Source: Brachionus plicatilis (lineage: Eukaryota; Rotifera; Eurotatoria; Ploima; Brachionidae). From it: a stretch of 64,000 nucleotides of DNA. Location: the NCBI GenBank assembly GCA_010279815.1, contig QEOQ01000660.1:62651-126650 (forward strand). The letters run 5' to 3'. The notes beneath the pieces were generated by a model. That model had not been told where the DNA came from, searched no databases, and was given only the letters and a program-made list of their open reading frames with translations. This document shows positions 56,381 to 64,000 of this stretch, piece after piece (the first letter of the stretch is position 1; each line of letters opens with the position of its first letter). Position numbers and translations under genes: made by a program.

Positions 56381-59300
56381 ATGAATTTAATTCAGCTTAA
56401 AGGAATTTTTAAACGAAACGTTAAGCTTCGTATAAGAAACAAGCTTCAGGTAACCTTTGAAATATATCAGAAGGTTATTATTGTAGCTGTGTTGATTGCA
56501 TACAATTTTTTATTTGTGTCCGAAAAATTCTCTCCTGAAATTTATAATGCAGAAATTCTTGACGGAAAATATAAAAGTATAGATTTATTTATAAATCCTG
56601 ACAATGAACAAACACGTCAATTAGGAAAACTCATTCAAACCCATTTCTACTTTTTAAAAATAGAGTACTTTAATAACAGTAATGACATGATCCGGTTTTA
56701 TGAGTCTAGAAATGGAAGTTCAATAGAATTTATAAAAGAAACATTTGGACTAGAGTTTCTAAATTTTCCCAATAACTATAAATTTTACCACAAATACGAT
56801 CCATTACTTTTTTCCCAAAATAAAATTCAGCTATTCACTAATGGAAACGAATGCCGCAATGAATCATTACTTTATAATTTGTGCGGTGGCAACAAATTGT
56901 TGTATAATGGTTTTGCCTATCTTCAGTATGTTTTGGACAAGTCAATAAACCAAGTAATTGGTTTTTTTTTTAATTTAAATTTAAAGTTTTTTTTAAGTCA
57001 CAAGTTTTAAGTCAAGTTAATGACTTAAATTTTTGTGGCTTAAAAAAAAATAAATTATTATCTTTTAAGCTAAATGAGTCGAACTCAACATATCCAAAAA
57101 TCATGGTCCAAAATATGCCCAAGGACTCCTATGTAAAAGAGCAGACAATTTATGATGGCATCAAGTCGTATTATTTCACATTGATTTATGTGTATAGTTT
57201 GACTAGTTTTGTGATAAATGTGGTTGCTGAAAAAGAAAAAAAAAACAAAGAGCATCTGAAATTGATGGGCTTGTCAGAATCCATCTTTTGGATATCCTGG
57301 ATATTAACCTATCTAATACAATTTACTGTATTCAATTTTTTTCTTGCAATTTTGTTGTATGGAATCCAATTTTTCAAGAGTTTTTCAATAACCCTAGCTT
57401 TTTATGCAATTATAGAATGTTATTCTATTGTTTCAATTGTATTTGGATGCTGGATGTCAACATATTTTCAAAAATCCAAAACAGCTGGTTCAGCAGTTGC
57501 GTCTTTATACACTTTTATGAGTTTGTTCTATTTAGTGGTGTTTTTGCCGCGGATTTTCAATGTAGACTTGCCTCTTTGGATTCAATGGCTGATATCTTTC
57601 ATTTTTCCATGTGCATTTTCCTTAGCAATCGATCAAACACTGTTCATTCAAGCAAATTATGGTTCTTACTTCTCAGCAGATTTGTTTGCCAATCCGGCTA
57701 GACCAAACAGCTTGAGTATACTTTCTTGTTTGTTGATGTTGATTGCTGATGGAATTATTTATTTTCTTTTAACTATTTATTTTGACAATGTAATACAAGG
57801 CGAATATGGTCGGGCTAAAAGTCCCATTTTTTTTCTAAAGCCATCTTTTTGGTTCAATCAAAAGAGAATTGAAGATAAAACTAAATTAACAGAAGTAAAT
57901 GTTAGACAACAGGACTGTGAACCAGTGAATGATGAATTCAAGAATAAAATAGCTCTTAAGATTAAAAATTTGGTTAAAAAATTTAAAAATGAAAAAGGCA
58001 TTGAGTACAACGCCATTGATGATTTAGATTTGACTGTCTATTCTGGTCAAATAACTGCTATTCTTGGTCACAATGGAGCAGGTACAATCTTTAAAAGAAT
58101 AAAAAACATTTAAAATAAATCAATTTGATTGTCATTTAGGAAAAACTACTTTGTTCAATATTCTAACTGGATTAATTAAGCCAGACTCGGGATCAGCTAG
58201 TTTTTACGATTATGTAAATTTTTTGAACAATATTTTATTTCAAAATAAAATTTGTGTTTTTTAAGAATGTATTTTCTGACAGCGATTTGTTACATATTAG
58301 AAAAATGAGTGGTGTTTGTCTCCAACAAGACGTTTTGTATGATCTACTAGATTGTTATGAACACTTGGAATTGTATGCTTATTTAAAAAATGTTCCTAGA
58401 AAACAAATAAAAGATAAAGTAAATTTTAAATTAAGAAAATATTTTTTTCTTTAAATAGTAATTTTGAAGATTTTTACAAGGTTTTATAAAGAATTTGTTA
58501 AATGTTTTTAAAGAAATTTCCTATCAATTATCTTCAGAGATTTTGGAAAGATTATTTAATGCCAATCTTTTTTTTTTGGGTTGTGAAGTTCGTTTCAATT
58601 CGATCTTTACAATTCAGAAAAGTTTAAAAAACATTTTACTAGACTCAGAAACTCAGCTTTGGAGCATGGACCCTTTTCTATCTAATCTATGTTATAATTA
58701 ATTTAACTTTAGACTTATGCATTAAAAAGTGTTTTTCAACTGCATAAAGTTTAAAATTCAATTTATTTGCTGAATTTGACTAAAAAAAATGAAAGTTAGA
58801 AAAAGGCTTTTATTTGATATGATTGGTATTAAATCAAAATTAAAAAAATTGAAAAAATATTTAAAAAATTAAATCTCTTTTATTATTTATTTTACTTTGG
58901 GAGAAGCACTAAAACTTAATTTCAATTACTAAAAATTTTTCGAATTTTTAAGTTATTCATTTTATGTTAAATAACGGTCTTACTTTAAATAATCAGAGAC
59001 TTGATAGAATAAAAATTCCGTGGCATTTGATTTTTTGTTAAAAGCAAAAACTAAAGATTTGATTAGTAAATTAATATTTCATTGAATGAATTTTCGGAAT
59101 TAAATCATATTATTTGAAAAATAAGCTGGGAAAAATGGGGAAAAAAAAAGTTTTTTTTTTTAAATTGACAATTAAATTATAAAGGAAAAAAAAACATTTC
59201 TAGTGTCGCACTTATTGTTAAAAAGATTTTATTACCAGATTCTTTATTTTATCTAATTATTTTTCTTTGGTTCTGGCTGTTATACCTAAAAAAAATTGAT

Positions 59301-62300
59301 TTTCTTTAATTCAATTTCTAAATTTTATAATATTATTTTTTAATTTTTAAAAGATCGAAGAAATTTTGAACAAAGTTGGTCTAACTGACTGTACAAAGTC
59401 AAGAGCTTTACAATTAAGTGGTGGTCAGAAGCGCAAATTAGGCATTGCCATAGCCTTAATTGGAGATCCAAAGGTAAGCCATGATTATAATTTTGATGTT
59501 TCTTAATGGTCTGACGCTTTCGATTTAGATTCTTATTCTGGATGAGCCAACTTCAGGAATGGATCCAAATTCACGCAGAGATATCTGGTCTTTACTTCAA
59601 AGCCTTCGCCAGGATAGAATCATACTCTTATCGACTCATTTCATGGACGAAGCAGACATATTGGCAGATAGAAAAGCTGTCATTTCAAAAGGAAAGTTAA
59701 AATGTGTCGGATCTAGTTTATATTTAAAAAATAGATTTGGCCTTGGCTATCACTTAAAATTGATCGGGTCTCATAATTTTGATCATGAGCCTTCCCCAAT
59801 AAGCTCTCTGGTAAGAAAACATGTTCCCAATGCCGAGTTAGAGCAAATTAGCGGGAAAGAAGTCTCGTACACTTTACCCATTGATTCAGTCGAAAGATTT
59901 CAGTCACTTTTTAAAGATATTGAATTAAATAGTGGACCCGTAGGAATAGAAAATGTGGCCATATCTATGACAACTTTAGAAGAAGTTTTTTTAAAGCTTG
60001 CTGATGAAGTTCAAGATGCACAGCAGGAAATAGATATCAAATCTTTAAATTCAGATCAAAAGGTAACAATTCGGCAATGTTATTTTAATTTTACTTTAAT
60101 TTAATTGGCATTGTGAATTTTGATACAAAAATCAAAAATAAAATATAAAAATGCCAAAGCTTAAGTAATGATGAAACAAAACATGTTCTGTAAATTGTAG
60201 CAACTGATACATCCTTTGTACCACCAATTTACTAATTCTGCAAAACTCTTCAAAATTGAGAACATTGTGAATTTTAGTACAAAAAATAAAAATGAAATAT
60301 AAAAAACGCCAGAGCTTTAGTCCTGACTAAAACATAAAGTCGAGTCGGATTTTTTCAATATCCCAAATTTTCAATTTTCTGAGTTTTGCAGAATCAGTAT
60401 ATTAGTGATACAAAGGATGCATAAGTTGCTACAATTTACAGAACATGTTTTGGTCCATCATAACTTTGACATTTTTTATATTTTGTTTTTGATTTTTGTA
60501 TCAAAATTCACAATGCCGATTTAATTTTAATTTTATTTTTTTTTAAAAAAAAGACATCAGTGAAAACAAAAACAAAAAATTTATCAAACTTTCGATTGAA
60601 TTTCTTAAAATGGATTCCAATTAATTTCTATGGAATATTAAAATTGCGTTATCTAATGGCTTTACGAAATAAAATGACTCTCATTTACAGATTCATTACA
60701 CCTTTACCAGCTATAATCATCAGCATTCTTTTACCTAAATTTATTAGTTCAATAAACGATCTGAACCCAGACGTGAGCAGTTATTAAAAATTAAAAATTT
60801 TTGCAAAATATTTTAAAATTTTTATGTTTAGAAAATTCCTAAAGTTAATTTGGCAATAAATGAGTACGCGACTGAGAAAAACCCTTTTTTAATTGTCAAC
60901 AAATCAAACGTTGATTACCTTGTTCAGAATCTAATTGTGAACAACCAGCTAAATCCACAGCCCATTAAATTTACCAAATTTGAAACAAACATTTCTTCTA
61001 CAACTCATGCCGGATTGATTTATCAAAAAAGTCTAGATGACTTGATTCTATATTACAATGATTCGGCAATTTTTAGTGTGCCTTATCTTATAAACACTTT
61101 TAGCAATTTAAATTCACGGCTAAATGGACTTTCACTCATTAACGCCAGTTTGACTTCATGGCCGCAAGTAAAATCCGAAGATGTTTCATTTTTTGATCCA
61201 AGTAGTTTCACCACATTGATTATTCTTGGGATTAGCTTGATATTTCCACTGGTCTCATTTGCTGCCGAAATTGTTCAAGATAGAGAGGTAAATTTAATAA
61301 AAAAATATTTTTTTTGTTTACTAAAGTAAATAAATTAAAAGTTGAGATGTAAAAGTCAATTGAGATTAAATGGATGTGGATTTTGGAACTATTGGGTGCC
61401 AACTTTGATCGCATTTTTGATTCAGAGCAGTTTTTTGCCAATAATTCTTTTTTTTTTCATCTACGCAATACCACCTTTAAACATTCCGGGATTTATGACT
61501 GGTGGCGCTGTATTCAGCATTTTTCTAGCAACCATAATTTACATTCCATGTAGTTTGCTAGTCATTATGAGCATGTCTTTTATGTTCTCAAAAAAGGAAA
61601 CAGCTTTATCTGTACTTACAACCATAGTTTCTTTGGTAATTTCTTTAAAATTTTTGGAAAACATACGAGTTACGACCAAAATATGTTATTAATATTTTAA
61701 ATCCTGCTTATAATCTAGAATTTCCAGTAAAAAAAATTCAGTTTTGAGAAGGACAGTTTTTTTTAATTTAATTTGTTTGAAGGCGGTTTATTTATAAAGG
61801 TTCTTCATTTTACATTTTATTTTACAAAAGCCTTAAAAATGTTAAGATAACAATTTATTTAGAAAATTATTGAAGGTAGATTTATTTACCCTATTTAAAC
61901 AGTATCTTTAAAATCAATTTTCAATGCAACAGGTTTTCAAATGACGTACATTTAACTCTTACTCTTATTTTATAAAAATATTTAAAAGAATTTATCAAAT
62001 GAATTTATTGATTCAAAATTGCCATGAAAATTTTTTTATCTAAAAAGGGTATGCTTAATTGAGAAAAGTTACATAAGAAAATCAATTTTTTTTATTTAAA
62101 TATTTTATCATTTTTTATTTTATCTGAAGGGAGATTTAAAAAAAATAATATATTGGCAATATATGTAATTATATTATGTTTATTGAGATTTTCAGTATGA
62201 TTTTGATCCTCAATTGTATTTAAACTTTCATTTTCTCTTTTTTATTCATTTGATTTTCTGAATTATTTCGTTTGACTTTTGGTAGAATAAGAAGTAACAT

Positions 62301-63646
62301 TGGTGTTAAAAATGAATTAAAGTCATATAATAAATTTTTAAGATTTTATTTAAGATAATGTTTATGCGATAAGATCATTTAAAAAAGGTAAACGTTTTGG
62401 ATGAAACAAGCGGAAGTTAGTCGCTAAAGTTCACTTTTAGACTAAGTTTATTTTTAAGTTTTTCTAATAAATTAAAAAATGGTATCATATTAATAAATTA
62501 AATATTAAATTCTGAAAAGTTTTACAAGCTTAATATTTCATAATATTATTGTAATCTCGTGACTCAAGTATGTTCTTTTAGAATTTTAAAATTTTAATTT
62601 AAAAAAAAAATTAGCTGTTTACAATTCCATATTTGGTTACTAATTTGAGTCAATTAAAAAGCATTAATTTATCAAATACATTACATCTAGTTTTTACAAT
62701 TATTGATCCGATTTACGGTTTTGTTGGTACATATAGCAGAATAGCTCAGGTATTTAAAAAATAATTTATTTAAATTAGCTAAAAGATTTTTTTAAAGGTG
62801 TACAACTATCAAAAAAGTCTAGACATCATATCTAATAAAGAATTCACTGGTGTTCCATTTAAACTCTACTTTGAATTTGAATTATTTAAGATACCTTTAT
62901 CGCTAATGTTTGTAAGTATTCATATTATTATTTTTTTCCAATAAATATCCTTTGAGTGATGTAAAAAAATTTGTTTTCTCTTTGTTATTTAAATAAAATA
63001 TTTAAGGGCATAATTAATATTTTTTTATACGGATTTTTGATATACGTCATTGAAACAAAAAAACAAGGAGTTGGTTTATTTGATCGTTGGTTTAAAAAAA
63101 ACACATTAAAACAAAATGTTGATAAAATTCAAACAGAAGATCTAGACGTAAGCAAAGAGCGTTCACGAGTATCTGAAAGTAGAACGGAAGTAATATAAAA
63201 TTTAAATGCATCTGAATAAAAATTTACCTTACTCTAAAGGACTCTCCACTGGTTCTTGATGAAGTGAGAAAAGAATTTGGAACTAATTTCAGTGCATTAA
63301 AAGTCATGAAAAAAAATAATCATAAAAGAAATGAAAAAAAAACTGCGGTCAGAAATCTGAGCATTGGATTTAGACATGGAGAAATATTTGGTTTGCTTGG
63401 AACAAATGGAGCTGGAAAAACGACTACAATCAACATGATATGTGCTGAGTTGAAACCCGACGCTGGATCAATTAAAATTAAAAATCAGCCTTTTGATTTG
63501 AAGAATATAGAATTGTTCTGCCAAAATATTGCTGTTTGCCCTCAGCATAATCCTTTTTGGGAAGAATTGACCTTAATTGACCACTTACAAATTTATGGAT
63601 CTTTGAAAAAAATACCTGATGAAGAAATCATGTCTTTATCTTACAA
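56381..63646 (+). CDS. ABCA-family full ABC transporter (copy B, cut by the window end)
   Basis: Thirteen exons are visible: 56381-56953, 57070-58081, 58140-58213, 58266-58418, 59354-59473, 59529-60062, 60554-60772, 60832-61287, 61342-61635, 62615-62749, 62798-62911, 63007-63189 and 63240-63646. They carry TMD1, all NBD1 motifs, TMD2 and the Walker A and Q-loop of NBD2; the last five exons lie beyond the window. All frames and splice sites stay open. Eleven residues differ from copy A: M to I in TMD1; L to P after the first TMD2 span start ([10 protein letters not shown]); E to K, V to I and M to I in the large loop; E to K, R to K, L to I and L to F late in TMD2; S to L and L to I around NBD2. 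About 19 silent changes accompany them. The proline within a membrane segment is the least conservative change. Confidence 0.9.
58419..59353. other. ABCA intron 4 (copy B)
   Basis: 935 nt, shorter than in copy A by one deletion of about 113 nt where GATTAGTAAATTA joins TTGAATGAATTTTC. The frame at 58495-58701 is an accident of intron sequence. Confidence 0.55.
60107..60517. mobile_element. Foldback/MITE in ABCA intron 6 (copy B)
   Basis: The same element in the same position as at 26114 in copy A, so the insertion predates the duplication. It has lost about 10 nt (one GCAGAGTTTT unit) and a few bases differ. Confidence 0.75.
61636..62614. other. ABCA intron 9 (copy B)
   Basis: AT-rich intron matching 27654-28633 with scattered substitutions. 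No feature is seen. Confidence 0.55.
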
Positions 63647-64000
63647 GTAATTATTTTTAATTGAAACATTTTTTTTTAAACAAAAGTTGTATGGATGTCC
63701 TCGTAACGACTATGAATTTTTATAAAAAAATTTTAAAATCTTCGAAAAATATTTAAAAAGAATATCAGAATTATTTTTAATTCACTAGTTTCAGGTCATG
63801 TCAAATCATTGAAATAAAATTTTGGATGATGTATCAATTAATGAAAAAAATTGATAACATGAAACAAAAACCAAATAAGTTTTTTTTAAGTAGAAAAATA
63901 CTTTTAGAATTTTTTTAAAAACTTTATAGATATATATATTTAAAAACCCAAAATTTTTATTAAATGTAAGAAAAAAAAAAGTTTTTTTTGAAATTAATTT

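Larger units (their letters stand above)
47560..64000 (+). repeat. Large direct duplication, copy B (runs off the window)
   Basis: This matches 13753 onward in the same orientation. Relative to copy A it lacks about 17583-18076, about 20040-20720 and about 113 nt near 24974-25090. It has gained a 1,434-bp MULE at 51835-53268 and a small extra block near 54030-54070 that repeats a ...AAACTGGA(T/C)ATTGTACC... unit. Otherwise the sequences align base for base with scattered substitutions. Confidence 0.95.

Overview
The window is animal nuclear DNA, very AT-rich, with many short introns (about 50-90 nt) alongside a few of 1-6 kb, GT-AG splice sites, ABCA, WSC-domain, Ly6/uPAR and 7-TM receptor genes, and many decayed transposons. 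My best guess is a small invertebrate, possibly a rotifer such as Brachionus, judging from composition, compact introns and an intronless LRR-like 7-TM receptor. That guess is inference. There are no bacterial operons, rRNA genes or CRISPR arrays.

Layout. 1-10.7 kb: a seven-exon plus-strand gene, possibly incomplete at its 5' end, encodes a WSC domain, a Ser/Thr-rich stalk, a SEA-like region, one membrane span and a long cytoplasmic tail (KIAA1549-like). Its 5.8-kb intron contains two intronless minus-strand genes for four-span membrane proteins and a tiny hAT-type MITE with a perfect 8-bp target duplication. 10.7-13.7 kb: gene-free, with a MULE transposase remnant interrupted by a foldback element. 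13.75-31.2 kb: copy A of a large duplication, with an intact Ly6-like GPI-anchored protein gene, a non-LTR reverse transcriptase scrap, a GC-rich foldback, a deleted piggyBac element and a complete 18-exon ABCA full transporter (about 1,622 codons). 31.2-47.5 kb: single-copy spacer with an unrecognised minus-strand gene, an intronless 799-residue LRR-like 7-TM receptor, a 415-bp assembly gap, a complete but dead hAT transposon (39119-42683) with a retroelement fragment inside it, a GGGG(T/C)AA-rich element, and another dead DDE transposon. 47.56-64 kb: copy B of the duplication in direct orientation, running off the window inside its ABCA gene.

The two copies are nearly identical but have begun to diverge. 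In ABCA I count 11 replacement and roughly 19 silent differences over about 1,424 shared codons, and both copies stay open. The Ly6 gene is intact in A and carries a nonsense codon in B. A 1,434-bp internally deleted MULE sits only in B, and A keeps the matching empty target site. Several deletions are specific to B. The duplication could be genuine or could be two haplotypes joined across the N gap; sequence alone does not decide this.

The functional genes are mostly membrane or surface proteins: a WSC receptor-like protein, two four-span proteins, a Ly6 protein, a lipid-type ABCA exporter in two copies, and an orphan receptor. Nothing indicates a shared pathway.
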